Shown: positions 17,446 through 26,093, numbered from the stretch's first letter. The stretch: 64,000 bases of DNA from Natrinema salinisoli (GCF_020405205.1 NZ_CP084469.1:1922001-1986000), one strand, 5' to 3'. Notes: generated by a model from the letters alone, not told the origin. Translations and numbers: made by a program.

Positions 17446-17604
17446 TCACCGACTCGTGATGACGTCCGTGCTCTCACAGTCGGGACACTGGGTCATCCGG
17501 CCGAGTTTCGGAACCTCGATCCGCCGCCACTCGTCGTCACCGCCCGGCGCTTCGAACCCGCAGTTCCGACACCGTGACAGTTCGTGCGTGACCTGGCTTC
17601 CCAT
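17446..17604 (-). CDS. Small zinc-ribbon protein
   Basis: Encodes 52 residues from the ATG at 17604. Two CxxC knuckles, CRNCG (C12, C15) and CPDCE (C40, C43), are separated by 24 residues, a zinc-ribbon layout. It starts MGSQVTHELSRCRNCGF and ends in TDVITSR. Such ribbons usually mediate nucleic-acid or protein contacts; no specific role is known. It is too short to appear in long-ORF lists but has high GC at third codon positions and a clean start and stop. Confidence 0.65.
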   Translation of the reverse strand: MGSQVTHELSRCRNCGFEAPGGDDEWRRIEVPKLGRMTQCPDCESTDVITSR

Positions 17605-17952
17605 ATCTCGGACTATGCTGTAGACTCACATAGGCGTTTGTTCGCCCGGACGAGACCGTCACGGGTTCCAACGGGTCCCGCGACCGATCGCCGGGAGACG
17701 ACCGGTCGCCGGAACGCCACAGGACAGGGTGTGCGTGGACACTGCGATTCGTTCGAGCCGGACACGGCCACGCGAGTCGTCCGTGACCGACCCATTCGGT
17801 TCCGCTGGTTTCGATCGGAGATCGTCTCGTCGGAAGCGCCACCGCCGTCGAGCGCCGCGTGGACCGCCCGTAGTTGCCTGCGTATCGATCCCATCGGTGC
17901 TCGAGTCGTCGTCGAACTGATGATCGTCCGGCAGGCCTGATCTCCATGCGAG
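17605..17952. other. Intergenic region without a clear gene
   Basis: Several frames are open here on both strands, but none has an acidic haloarchaeal composition along its length. One minus-strand frame (about 17660-17935) reads like coding sequence in part (an Asp-rich LPDDHQFDDDSSTDG piece) yet lacks an in-frame start, so a decayed gene is possible. No RNA gene was seen. Confidence 0.4.
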
Positions 17953-18111
17953 TTATCCACAAACGATCATAAAAGCGTTGCCCGGGCGTATTGTCGGAAG
18001 AACCGGTACGACAGACGGTCGGGATAGCCATACGCCGTGTCGAACGAGCAGACCGCCGACGAGCCCGGCGAGCGAAGTCACGACGGCGCGCGCTCCGAAT
18101 CCGACACGCAT
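17953..18111 (-). CDS. Possible small membrane protein
   Basis: A 52-codon frame starting ATG at 18111, with one hydrophobic segment (about residues 8-24, RAVVTSLAGLVGGLLV). A TATA-like cttaatatg lies about 27 nt upstream on the minus strand, the spacing expected for a leaderless mRNA, and the same AT-rich element could serve the Bat-type gene on the other strand. No family is recognised and the composition is not strongly acidic, so this is tentative. Confidence 0.3.
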   Translation of the reverse strand: MRVGFGARAVVTSLAGLVGGLLVRHGVWLSRPSVVPVLPTIRPGNAFMIVCG

Positions 18112-18130
18112 CGTGATCACGCGTGCCAAT

Positions 18131-18140
18131 CATATTAAGC
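18131..18140. promoter_or_regulatory. Shared TATA element, possible bidirectional promoter
   Basis: The sequence catattaagc holds a TATA-like core 27-34 nt upstream of the plus-strand ATG at 18165 and, read on the minus strand, about 27 nt upstream of the ATG at 18111. Confidence 0.4.
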
Positions 18141-18164
18141 CGGATCAGATCGTACCCCGGGGTG

Positions 18165-19760
18165 ATGGGCTCTCGGAACGAACTCACTGCAGCGACGCTT
18201 GACACGCTCCCGATCACCGTCGCCGTCCTCGACGACGAGGGCGAAATCCTGCTGACCAACCGATCGTGGCGCGAGTTCGGCTCCGGGACTGACGACCACG
18301 TCGGCGCCGACTACATCGCGACTACGGCGACTGCGGACGACGAACACGCTCGCCGAGCGGTGACGGGAATTGAAGCCGTCCTCTCCGGCGATCGAGAGTC
18401 GTTCACGATGGAGTATCCGTGTCACTCGCCCGATCAAAAACGGTGGTTCATGATGCGCGCCAGTCCGTTTCACGAGGACGGGGACCGGTTGGTCTCGCTC
18501 GTCCACCTCGATATCACCGAGCGGAAACTGGCGGAACTGGCGGCCGAGGAAAACGCCAGGCAGGTCCGCGAGGAACGGGAGGCACTCGAACACGTCCTCG
18601 AGCGGGTCGACGGCCTCGTTCGGAACGTCACTGACGCCGCCGTCGGTGCGGAGACGCGGGAGGAGATCGAGCGCGAGGTCTGTACGTGTCTCGCGGAGAC
18701 CGATCCGTACGTCCTCGCGTGGATCGGCCGAGCCGACGTGACGAATCAGCGGCTCTCACCGCGAGAGTGGGCCAGTCAGGAGACGGTCCCGCTGGAAGAC
18801 GACGAACTCGTCATCGGGACCGACGAGACACATCCGGCCGTTCGAGCGTTCGCGGACGGCGAAGCGCAGGTGGTTCGGGACCTCGACGCGTTCGAGGACG
18901 CCGACCGATGGTGGCCGACGGGAGCGAGCGAGCACTTCCACTCCGTCGCTGCGCTCCCCCTTACGTACGGCGACCTCATGTACGGCGTGCTGATCGTCTT
19001 CGCGGACGAAACCGACGCGTTCGACGAGCGGGAATTGCTCGTCCTCGAGTCGCTGAGCGAAACGATCGCGACCGCGATGAACGCACTCGAGGTCAGGCGG
19101 ATGCTCACGACCGAAACCGTCGTCTCGATCGAGGTCGCGATCGAGGACCCGTCGCTGTTCGTCACGGCGCTGTCCGAGACGCTCGACGCCGCGATCAGCT
19201 ATCGGGGACTGACCTACGACGCGGACGGTACCCCACTCCTGTTCCTCCACGCCGATCGCGAGATCGATTCCGACAGCGTCGAAGACTCCTCTCTGGACGG
19301 CTCCGACGTGACGATCCTCTCCGAGACCGAGGACGGGGCCGTCCTCGAGGTCGCTGCCGAGGACGGACTGGTGACGGCACTGAGCGAACACGGTGGCGTG
19401 ATTCGGGAGCTGACGGTCACTGATACCGTCGCGGACCTCTCCGTCGAACTGCCGGATGGCCGGTCCGCGCGATCGGCGTACGACCTCCTCGAAGACCGAT
19501 ACGGCCGCGTCGAACTCGTCAGCTACCACGAAACCGAGGAACCGGCCCAGACGCGACAGGACGTCACGTCGCGACTCGAATCCTCGTTGACGGACCGACA
19601 GCTCATGGCGGTACGCAAGGCCTACTACGCGAACTACTTCGAGTGGCCCCGCGACGTGTCAGGCGAGGAATTAGCCGAATCGATGGACATCTCCCGATCG
19701 ACGTTCCACCAGCATCTACGGACCGCCCAGCGAAAACTTCTCGACGAAGTCCTCGAGTGA
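18165..19760 (+). CDS. Bat-family regulator next to crtB: PAS, GAF, bacterio-opsin activator, HTH_10
   Basis: Encodes 531 residues: PAS (about 5-110, DTLPITVAVLDDEGEILLTN), coiled coil (about 112-145), GAF (about 150-300), bacterio-opsin-activator domain (about 305-445) and HTH_10 (LTDRQLMAVRKAYYANYFEW ... SRSTFHQHLRTAQRKLLDEV, about 470-528). In Halobacterium salinarum, Bat activates bop and crtB1 under low oxygen and light. This homologue ends 106 nt upstream of crtB on the same strand, so control of carotenoid synthesis is a reasonable inference. The ATG at 18165 fits a TATA box; a longer frame starting at 18123 would cover that box. It shares the last four domains with the 998-residue regulator at 13-16 kb. 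Confidence 0.88.
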   Translation: MGSRNELTAATLDTLPITVAVLDDEGEILLTNRSWREFGSGTDDHVGADYIATTATADDEHARRAVTGIEAVLSGDRESFTMEYPCHSPDQKRWFMMRASPFHEDGDRLVSLVHLDITERKLAELAAEENARQVREEREALEHVLERVDGLVRNVTDAAVGAETREEIEREVCTCLAETDPYVLAWIGRADVTNQRLSPREWASQETVPLEDDELVIGTDETHPAVRAFADGEAQVVRDLDAFEDADRWWPTGASEHFHSVAALPLTYGDLMYGVLIVFADETDAFDERELLVLESLSETIATAMNALEVRRMLTTETVVSIEVAIEDPSLFVTALSETLDAAISYRGLTYDADGTPLLFLHADREIDSDSVEDSSLDGSDVTILSETEDGAVLEVAAEDGLVTALSEHGGVIRELTVTDTVADLSVELPDGRSARSAYDLLEDRYGRVELVSYHETEEPAQTRQDVTSRLESSLTDRQLMAVRKAYYANYFEWPRDVSGEELAESMDISRSTFHQHLRTAQRKLLDEVLE

Positions 19761-19866
19761 GACCACCGGCGGGGGTCGATTAAACATAGTGAGGGGCTGG
19801 TACTTTATACGTATCTCTCGTATTGTATATATCCGTTCACCCCCGGTGAGGTCAACGAGACAGAGA
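19761..19866 (+). promoter_or_regulatory. crtB promoter region
   Basis: The 106 nt between the Bat-type gene and crtB hold three TATA-like elements in a row: attaaac (about 19780), tttatac (about 19804) and tatata (about 19826). The last is about 40 nt before the crtB ATG. This suggests crtB has its own promoter or promoters in addition to read-through. Confidence 0.4.
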
Positions 19867-20820
19867 ATGCAACAGGAACACATCGACGCAGGCAAGGCGA
19901 TACAGAAACGGACCGGGAAGACGTTCTATCTCGCGACGCGGTTTCTTCCCGAGCGAGTGCGTCACGCCACGCACGTTCTCTACGCGTTCTTCCGAATCGC
20001 AGACGAGGTCGTCGACGACGCCGACGACGTGGATCCGGACGTCCAGCGGGCTCAACTCGAGGACATTCGGGCCCAGGCACTCGGCGATCAACCTCCTGAC
20101 GACCCGGTCCTCGAGGCGTTCGTCGAACTCAAAGCGGAATACGGGATCGCGGACGCGGAGGTCGAGACGTTCATCGACGCGATGGCCACCGACATCGAAA
20201 CCAGCCGGTATGAGACCTACGGCGACCTCGAATCCTACATGCGAGGGTCGGCCGCGTCGGTCGGGGTGATGATGACCGCGATCATGGAATCCGACGCCGA
20301 GGAGGCCGCGATTCCCCATGCCGTCAAGCTCGGCGAGGCGTTCCAGATGACGAACTTCCTCCGTGACGTCCGCGAGGACATCGTCGAGCGGGATCGGATC
20401 TACGTGCCACAGGAGACGCTTCGAGACCACGGCGTCGACCCCGCTCAGATCGAACGCCTCGAGCACTCCGAGTCGTTCGGGGCGGCGATGGCCGCCGAAC
20501 TCCAGCGCACGGAGGACCTCTATCGGGAAGGGGTCGCCGGCATCCGGTACCTGCCGAAGGATTGCCAGCTCCCGGTCTTGCTGGCTGCGGTCCTCTACGC
20601 GGAACACCACACCATTATTCGCGCGCAGGATTACGACGTGCTCTCGAGGGAGCCGTCGCTGTCGACGGCCCGGAAACTGTGGTGTCTCGCGAAGACGCGC
20701 TGGCACTGGCACTGGAACCGGGATCCCGAAGCGGTGTTCCAGCGGGTCTCGGCGGTGCCGACGACCGAACACGAGCGCCGGAGTTCCGAACACGGGGACG
20801 GCGTTCCCACCCGGTCGTGA
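19867..20820 (+). CDS. crtB: Phytoene synthase
   Basis: Encodes 317 residues. Joins two geranylgeranyl diphosphates into phytoene, the first committed step to C40 and C50 carotenoids. Both Asp-rich substrate/Mg sites are visible: DEVVDDADD (about 50-58) and NFLRDVREDIVERDRIYVP (about 164-182); the N-terminal FYLATRFLPERVR is also typical. The ATG at 19867 (MQQEHIDAGKAI) is chosen; an upstream extension contains promoter sequence. It converges on the crtD-lyeJ-cruF operon, which supplies the later steps. Confidence 0.95.
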   Translation: MQQEHIDAGKAIQKRTGKTFYLATRFLPERVRHATHVLYAFFRIADEVVDDADDVDPDVQRAQLEDIRAQALGDQPPDDPVLEAFVELKAEYGIADAEVETFIDAMATDIETSRYETYGDLESYMRGSAASVGVMMTAIMESDAEEAAIPHAVKLGEAFQMTNFLRDVREDIVERDRIYVPQETLRDHGVDPAQIERLEHSESFGAAMAAELQRTEDLYREGVAGIRYLPKDCQLPVLLAAVLYAEHHTIIRAQDYDVLSREPSLSTARKLWCLAKTRWHWHWNRDPEAVFQRVSAVPTTEHERRSSEHGDGVPTRS

Positions 20821-20889
20821 TCCTCGGCATATCAAACCCCATAATATAGTGGCTCTTCTTTCGTAGGTCCCGCGGTCGAATACGGGAGT

Positions 20890-21042
20890 ATGTCCACGAA
20901 AGCGAACTCGGATATCGTCAACGAGGAACGACAGATGGCCCGAACGACGGCGATCGGTCTCGGCGTGTGGCTCGCCCTGACGATCGCCGCCGTGGTCCTG
21001 TTGCTCGTGTTCGGGGACGCCATCTCGAGCCTGTTCGTCTGA
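20890..21042 (+). CDS. Small single-helix membrane protein
   Basis: Encodes 50 residues from the ATG at 20890: a charged N-terminus (MSTKANSDIVNEERQ) and one clear membrane helix (about 19-42, TTAIGLGVWLALTIAAVVL), ending SSLFV. It lies 69 nt after crtB on the same strand and could be co-transcribed. No family recognised. Coding is supported by codon bias and by a normal start and stop, not by homology. Confidence 0.5.
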   Translation: MSTKANSDIVNEERQMARTTAIGLGVWLALTIAAVVLLLVFGDAISSLFV

Positions 21043-21070
21043 GCGAGCGACGGCGGTCGCTACGTCCGAC

Positions 21071-21232
21071 TCATTCGGAGAAATCGTCGGTAGTCAGGGC
21101 CGTCGTTTCCGCCACGATGAACTTCGCCAGCTTCCGTTTGGGGTGTTCGGCCACGAGGTGATCCTCGAGCTGCTGGCCGGGGGCCGGCGACTCGCGACAG
21201 ACCGGACACTCGATCGGCTCACGGGTTGCCAT
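21071..21232 (-). CDS. C2H2-type zinc-finger mini-protein
   Basis: Encodes 53 residues starting MATREPIECPVC. The arrangement C9-x2-C12-x12-H25-x4-H30 is a C2H2-like zinc finger; the rest (KRKLAKFIVAETTALTTDDFSE) is a short helix. Probably binds nucleic acid or protein. It is 78 nt downstream of cruF on the same strand, so it may be the last gene of the carotenoid operon, although no functional link is known. Confidence 0.55.
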   Translation of the reverse strand: MATREPIECPVCRESPAPGQQLEDHLVAEHPKRKLAKFIVAETTALTTDDFSE

Positions 21233-21310
21233 ACCGGTGACTGGGTACTCGCGACCAAAAGCCGTCTGCCGGCACGCTCGTCTCGTCGTCCGAAAGAGTG
21301 TCGGGGGTCG

Positions 21311-22327
21311 CTATCGTCCCCGAAGCCGATCGGGGAGCGCCCCGGTCACCATCTCCGGGCCGTAGCGATCCGTCCGGAGGAGACCGAGACAGAACAGACC
21401 GGCGACTCCGGCAGCCAACCAGTTACCGTAGAGTGCGTTGATCGACCCCCAGAGCAGGACGAAGCTCACCAGATCATCCAGTGCGAACTCGCAGGTCCGA
21501 ACGCGCTCGAGCAAGACGTCCCGATCGAACGCGAGGTCCACGAGAACGACGGCGACGGTCCCCGAGAGGAGCCATCCCCAGTAGTTCGACGCGGGGACGC
21601 CGTAGTACCCTCCGGGCGGAACGTACGCCCAGAACCCGATGGCGACGGCCGCGGGGTCGAGTACCAGATCGACCGCGACGACGGCGGCGATCGCGCCGAG
21701 GAGACGGGGGAGGACCCGCACCGCCCGCTCGCGGAGCACCAGGAGCGTGAGCAGGTAGGCGTTCAGCACGAGCGGCACGAAAAACAGCGGTAGGGCGAGG
21801 GGCACCTCGCCGCCCAGCATCGGCCCGAGCTGGATCCCGTACTCGAACGCGCCGTAGGGCCAGTCCGTTCTGACGCCGATGAATTCGATCGCGTAGGTGT
21901 AGGCCGTTAGAACCCCCAGAAACCCGACCGCCCGTCGGTCGAGCGTCGGCAGCAGGGCGACGACCAGCGGCGAGCGCATCACCAGCGTGCCGAACAGGAT
22001 CAGCAGGGGATTGTACGCCAGCGGTTCCGGGAGAACCTCCATAGCGCTGCCGACCAGCGTTATCGCCCCGATAACCGGAAAGACCACCGCGATGGTAAAC
22101 CGGTTCTCGCGGACGAGGGCCTCGAGGCGACGCTGGATGACCGCTCGCGTCGTGTCAGCACCGGAGACGCGATGGCCGTCGCTCCCGTCACAGCCATGCT
22201 CCCGAGAGGACGGACCCGACTCGACGTCCGTCTCCGGACTCGAGGCGACCCCCTCCGGCGAACTTGACCGGTCGTCCGCTCCCGAACCGGGACGCGAAGG
22301 CGGGTGGTCCGACCCCCCGTTATCCAT
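21311..22327 (-). CDS. cruF: Bisanhydrobacterioruberin hydratase
   Basis: Encodes 338 residues with about eight membrane helices after an acidic, Ser/Gly-rich N-terminal ~70 residues. CruF adds water to the C50 carotenoid bisanhydrobacterioruberin, giving the terminal hydroxyls of bacterioruberin. Family features are AYTYAIEFIGVRTDWPYGAFEYG (about 140-162, here split by positions), WAYVPPGGYYGVPASNYWGW and the conserved Asp/Glu in membrane segments. The start overlaps the lyeJ stop by 8 nt, so it is translationally linked to it. The order crtD-lyeJ-cruF agrees with what is described for Haloarcula japonica, apart from arrangement details. Confidence 0.9.
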   Translation of the reverse strand: MDNGGSDHPPSRPGSGADDRSSSPEGVASSPETDVESGPSSREHGCDGSDGHRVSGADTTRAVIQRRLEALVRENRFTIAVVFPVIGAITLVGSAMEVLPEPLAYNPLLILFGTLVMRSPLVVALLPTLDRRAVGFLGVLTAYTYAIEFIGVRTDWPYGAFEYGIQLGPMLGGEVPLALPLFFVPLVLNAYLLTLLVLRERAVRVLPRLLGAIAAVVAVDLVLDPAAVAIGFWAYVPPGGYYGVPASNYWGWLLSGTVAVVLVDLAFDRDVLLERVRTCEFALDDLVSFVLLWGSINALYGNWLAAGVAGLFCLGLLRTDRYGPEMVTGALPDRLRGR

Positions 22328-23192
22328 AGAGTACCCTCCAGAGTCCCCCCATCGTCAGGATCGCGCCGACGACCGTGTTGATTGCGGGGAACCACCAGTA
22401 GGCGCGATCGACGGCGACGCTCGCGGTGGCGATCGCGGCCACGAGCGCCGGGTAGACCAGCATGAGTGCGCCCAGCCGAACGTCGAGCGCGCCGAAGGCA
22501 GCGGCGCTCGCGAGCCAGCACGCGCCGCAGTAGGCGTAGGTCCGGCGTTCACCGAGAACCGTCGCGGTGGTTCGAATGCCGGTTTCGCGATCGGGTTCGA
22601 TGTCGGGAATCGCCGAAAACGTGTGCATTCCCATCGCCCATAGCCAGCCGCCCGCGATCGCGAGCAGCGGTGGCTGACCCCCGGCGACGGCGGCGTACGC
22701 GGCCGCGCCCGGCGCGATGTAGAGTCCGTTCGAGAGCGAATCGAAGAACGGCGTCGTCTTGAACCTGGCCGGCGGGGCGCTGTAGGCCGCGCCGAGGACG
22801 AGAAAGGCGACGAGCCACGGCACCGCGGCCGTCCCGACCAGCGGGACGAAGAGAATCGGGAGGGCCGCACAGACCCCGACGGCCGCGGGAACGTATTGCT
22901 GTCCCCGATAGCGCGCCTCTTTCGTCTCCTTCTTCGGGTTCGCCGCGTCGATCTCCCGGTCGTAGATGTCGTTGATTCCGTAGAGGAAGACGTTCGCCGG
23001 CAGGAGGAAGTACGCGAACAGCGCGATCGTCGTCGGGGTAAACAGGTCGTCGACGGACGCGGCGGCGTAGGCGACGCCGACGACGACCGGGCCGGCCAGA
23101 TACAGCCAGAATCGGGGCCGCGAGAGGGTCAGCAGGTACGACAGCTGTTCGCCGACGCTGGCCTCGCTCGGGGTCGCGGATTCCGGATTCAT
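22320..23192 (-). CDS. lyeJ: Lycopene elongase / hydratase, UbiA prenyltransferase family
   Basis: Encodes 290 residues with about eight helices. It adds C5 isoprenyl units to both ends of lycopene on the way to C50 bacterioruberin. The two Asp-rich prenyl-diphosphate sites are NDIYDREIDAANPKKE (about 73-88) and IPDIEPDRETGIRTTAT (about 194-210). The ATG at 23192 is used; the longer frame crosses into the gap after crtD. The gap to crtD is 127 nt; the overlap with cruF is 8 nt. Confidence 0.92.
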   Translation of the reverse strand: MNPESATPSEASVGEQLSYLLTLSRPRFWLYLAGPVVVGVAYAAASVDDLFTPTTIALFAYFLLPANVFLYGINDIYDREIDAANPKKETKEARYRGQQYVPAAVGVCAALPILFVPLVGTAAVPWLVAFLVLGAAYSAPPARFKTTPFFDSLSNGLYIAPGAAAYAAVAGGQPPLLAIAGGWLWAMGMHTFSAIPDIEPDRETGIRTTATVLGERRTYAYCGACWLASAAAFGALDVRLGALMLVYPALVAAIATASVAVDRAYWWFPAINTVVGAILTMGGLWRVLYG

Positions 23193-23319
23193 GGGTGGTG
23201 TCTCGAGCGCGCAGTCTCGGCCGTCCCGGAGCGGGCTGTTCCGACCGCCTCCGAGCACCGTCCAGGACGGATCGCCGTCGGAGGCAGTCGGACGATCTGA
23301 TACGTTCGTCGCGAGTCGA

Positions 23320-24816
23320 TCACGGCTGGGTCTCGATGCCGTGGTCCTCGAGCACCGCCTCGGCCGTCAGGTCGCCGCTGATGAGACACATCGGGACGCC
23401 GATGCCGGGTGTGGTATCGCCACCCACGAAGTAGAGTCCATCGACTTCGCTCGACCGGTGGGGCGGTCGGAAGAGGGCCGTCTGCCGGAGAGTGTGGGCC
23501 AGTCCCAGTGCCGTTCCCTCGCGGCTGTTGTACCGACTCGCGAAGTCGTCGACCGAGAACCGCTCCTCGAGGACGATCCGATCCCGCAGCTCCGTCCCGG
23601 TGTTCGCGGCGATATCGTCGAGGACGACGTCGCGATACTGGTCGCGAATCTCGGGGGCGTCCTCGAGCCCGGGCGCGATCGGGACGAGGACGAACAGGGC
23701 GCTGTGGCCGTCGGGCGCGACGTCGTCGTCGGTTCTGGATGGCACGCACAGGTAGTAGGCGGGATCGTCCGGCCACTGGGGATCCTCGAAGATCTGGTCG
23801 AAGTGGTCCTCCCACTCCGTCGGCAAGACGAGCGTGTGGTGGGCGAGTTCGTCGACGTCGCCCTCGATGCCCAGATAGAGCAGGAACGCGGAGGGTGCGT
23901 AGGTCCGCTCGTCCCAGTAGTCGTCGTCGTGGCCGCGCCGTTCGGGCGTGAGTAACTCCTGCTCGGTGTGGGCGTAATCGGCGTTGCTGATGACCAGATC
24001 CGCACGCACCGGCCCCGTCGGCGTTTCGACCTCGAACCCGCCCGTGCGGCCCTTGATCTCAGTCGCCGGACGATCGGTGTCGTACTCGACCCCGAGTTCC
24101 GCGCCCATGTCGACGATCCCGTTGATGACCGCGCCGATCCCGCCGTCGGGATACCAGACGCCGAGGTTGAAATCGACGTGACTCATCAGGTTGTACAGCG
24201 CCGGCGTGTTCGTCGGCGAGCCACCGAGAAACACCAGCGTGTACTGCATGATCTGCTGGAGCTTTGGGTGGTCGAAGTAGCCCTCGACGTGGCCCTGCAT
24301 CGAGCCCAGCAGCGAGAGGCCCCGAGCCTGCCGGGCAACGTCGAGGTCGAGGTAGTCCCGCAGCTTGGTCCGATCCTCGTAGACGAAGTGCTCCATCCCG
24401 ACCTCGTAGTTCTCCTTCGATTTCTCGAGGTACCGCTCGAGCGCGTCGCCAGCGCCCGGTTCGTACTCTTCGAAGACGTCCTTCGTCCGCTCTAGGTCCG
24501 GCGTGATGTCCACCTGATCGCCGTCTTTGAAGAAAATTCGGTAGTGGGGATCGAGATGCGAGAGCTCGTAGTAGTCGCTCGGCGTCCGATCGAAATCGGC
24601 GAAGAACCGCTCGAAGACGTCGGGCATCAGATACCACGAGGGACCCATGTCGAATGTGAAGCCGTCCTTCTCGAGGCGGCTCGCTCGGCCACCCAGCTGT
24701 TCGTTCTTCTCGATGACGCGGACGTCGGCACCCGCATCGGCGAGGTAACAGGCCGTCGAGAGCCCACCGATCCCGCTCCCGATCACGACCACCGACTCGT
24801 CCGCCAGCGATTGCAT
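23320..24816 (-). CDS. crtD: Phytoene-desaturase-family oxidoreductase, likely carotenoid 3,4-desaturase
   Basis: Encodes 498 residues. N-terminal FAD-binding motif VVIGSGIGGLSTA (about 10-22) with GGRASR, and the C-terminal family motif GLYFVGGDTTPGIGVPM (about 457-473). This is the CrtI/CrtD superfamily. Position first in a crtD-lyeJ-cruF operon argues for the 3,4-desaturase of bacterioruberin synthesis, not for phytoene desaturase, but sequence alone does not separate them; a dedicated crtI may lie elsewhere. The ATG at 24816 is supported by a TATA element 29 nt upstream. The frame continues upstream antisense to the SDR gene and is spurious there. Confidence 0.85.
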   Translation of the reverse strand: MQSLADESVVVIGSGIGGLSTACYLADAGADVRVIEKNEQLGGRASRLEKDGFTFDMGPSWYLMPDVFERFFADFDRTPSDYYELSHLDPHYRIFFKDGDQVDITPDLERTKDVFEEYEPGAGDALERYLEKSKENYEVGMEHFVYEDRTKLRDYLDLDVARQARGLSLLGSMQGHVEGYFDHPKLQQIMQYTLVFLGGSPTNTPALYNLMSHVDFNLGVWYPDGGIGAVINGIVDMGAELGVEYDTDRPATEIKGRTGGFEVETPTGPVRADLVISNADYAHTEQELLTPERRGHDDDYWDERTYAPSAFLLYLGIEGDVDELAHHTLVLPTEWEDHFDQIFEDPQWPDDPAYYLCVPSRTDDDVAPDGHSALFVLVPIAPGLEDAPEIRDQYRDVVLDDIAANTGTELRDRIVLEERFSVDDFASRYNSREGTALGLAHTLRQTALFRPPHRSSEVDGLYFVGGDTTPGIGVPMCLISGDLTAEAVLEDHGIETQP

Positions 24817-24842
24817 ACCCGAACGTGACTCACGGATCGAAG

Positions 24843-24847
24843 TTAAA
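24843..24847 (-). promoter_or_regulatory. TATA box of the crtD-lyeJ-cruF operon
   Basis: On the minus strand tttaa is centred 29 nt before the crtD ATG, suitable for a nearly leaderless transcript. The promoter lies in the 147-nt gap shared with the divergent SDR gene. Confidence 0.5.
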
Positions 24848-24963
24848 CGTGCGTCATACATAAGTAGGGATTCGAACGGGTACGGAGACGGGGACGAACC
24901 GGCTGACGGCGTCCGCCCCGACCCGTCCGGTGGGTTCCTGTGGGTTGCGCCCGTAGAGTGAGT

Positions 24964-25662
24964 ATGGACGGAACGACAGCCGTCGTCACTGGCGGCACTC
25001 GTGGCATCGGACGGGCCGTCGCCGAGGCGTTCGCGGCCGAGGGAGCCACCGTCGTCGTGGGCGCCCGAGACGGCGACGACGTCGAGACGACCGTCGACGC
25101 GCTCGAAGCCGCCGGTGCGACCGCAGCGGGCCTCAGGACCGACGTTCGAGACGAGTACGACGTGGAGTGGCTTACCGAGACTGCCTCGCGAACGGGTGCG
25201 GCGTCCGGTATCGACGTCGTCGTCCCTGCAGCGGGCGTCTACCACGGCGAGGCCGGACACACGCCGACGGACGGCGAGTCGTATTCGACGTTCGACGATC
25301 ACTGGCGGACGAACGGGCGCGGCGTCTACGCGACGATCCGCGAGTCGCTCCCGCACCTGAACGACGGCGCGCGGGTGCTCGTGCCGACTGGGTCCGTCGC
25401 TCGAGACGGGAATTCGGGATACGGCTCCTACGCGATCTCCAAGGCGACCGCGGAGGCGGTGGCTCGCGGGTTCGCGGCCGACACCGAGTACGTCGTCGGG
25501 TGTCTGGACCCCGGCATCGTCGCGACGGATCTTTCGGGAGCGAACGGCCGCGATCCCGACGCCGTCGCGCCGATGTTCGTCTGGGGGGCGCTCGAGGCGG
25601 AGCCGGACGAGATAGACGGGGAAATCGTCGGATTGCGCGAGTGGAAACAAGCGACCCGATAA
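24964..25662 (+). CDS. Short-chain dehydrogenase/reductase
   Basis: Encodes 232 residues. Classical SDR features: cofactor motif TGGTRGIG (about 9-16), catalytic Tyr and Lys in YGSYAISK (about 154-161), and a C-terminal substrate loop. It lacks a marked NADP/NAD selectivity signal beyond VVGARDGDD. Substrate unknown. It is divergent from crtD, so a carotenoid or isoprenoid role is conceivable but not supported by sequence. The ATG at 24964 is chosen over an upstream GTG. Confidence 0.85.
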   Translation: MDGTTAVVTGGTRGIGRAVAEAFAAEGATVVVGARDGDDVETTVDALEAAGATAAGLRTDVRDEYDVEWLTETASRTGAASGIDVVVPAAGVYHGEAGHTPTDGESYSTFDDHWRTNGRGVYATIRESLPHLNDGARVLVPTGSVARDGNSGYGSYAISKATAEAVARGFAADTEYVVGCLDPGIVATDLSGANGRDPDAVAPMFVWGALEAEPDEIDGEIVGLREWKQATR

Positions 25663-25785
25663 CCGGGTGCTGACCTCGAGCCTGCACTCTGGGCTTCGCT
25701 GGCGGCGGAATACGAGCGAGCGCAACCGCTACGAACGAACTATCGTGCGGAGAAGTCTAGTAGTGAGCGGAACCGAAACCGAGGT

Positions 25786-26070
25786 TCAATCGATGTGGCC
25801 TTCGCGACGCAGTTGATCTGCGTCCTGACCAGTGTAGCGCCATTCGATGGTGGCCTTCTCGTCTTGCCAGTCCCAGGGCTCGGCGACGACGATGTCGTCT
25901 TGCTCGATCCAGGTCCGGTATTTCATCCGGCCCGGAATGCGGCCGAGTCGCTCCTCGCCGTCCTCACAGCGGAGGCGAACGTGGTTGCCACCGAGGTGTT
26001 CGGTTACGACGGCGAATACTTCATCGCTGTTGGGCATACGGAGGTTCCGTCGCCCGGAGTCTTCTGTCAC
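25786..26070 (-). CDS. eif1A: Translation initiation factor eIF1A
   Basis: Encodes 94 residues. An OB-fold protein that binds the ribosomal A site and promotes scanning and start selection in archaea. The sequence [19 protein letters not shown], then [19 protein letters not shown] and [15 protein letters not shown] is diagnostic. The start is a GTG at 26070 (residues [13 protein letters not shown]); a later ATG would remove the conserved GRRNLR segment. The GTG sits 29 nt after a perfect TTTAAA box, so the mRNA is probably leaderless. Confidence 0.95.
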   Translation of the reverse strand: MTEDSGRRNLRMPNSDEVFAVVTEHLGGNHVRLRCEDGEERLGRIPGRMKYRTWIEQDDIVVAEPWDWQDEKATIEWRYTGQDADQLRREGHID

Positions 26071-26093
26071 AGTTTAACTACGTGCGGTAGACG

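Noticed and set aside
17613-17960. 115-codon minus-strand frame
   Set aside because: Arg/Thr/Ser-rich, not acidic, and no recognisable domain. A neighbouring frame looks partly coding but has no start, so no intact gene is called.
24860-24880. tRNA T-loop-like gttcgaatccc on the minus strand
   Set aside because: The bases on either side cannot form the five-pair T-stem, and no anticodon or D arm lies at the right distance.
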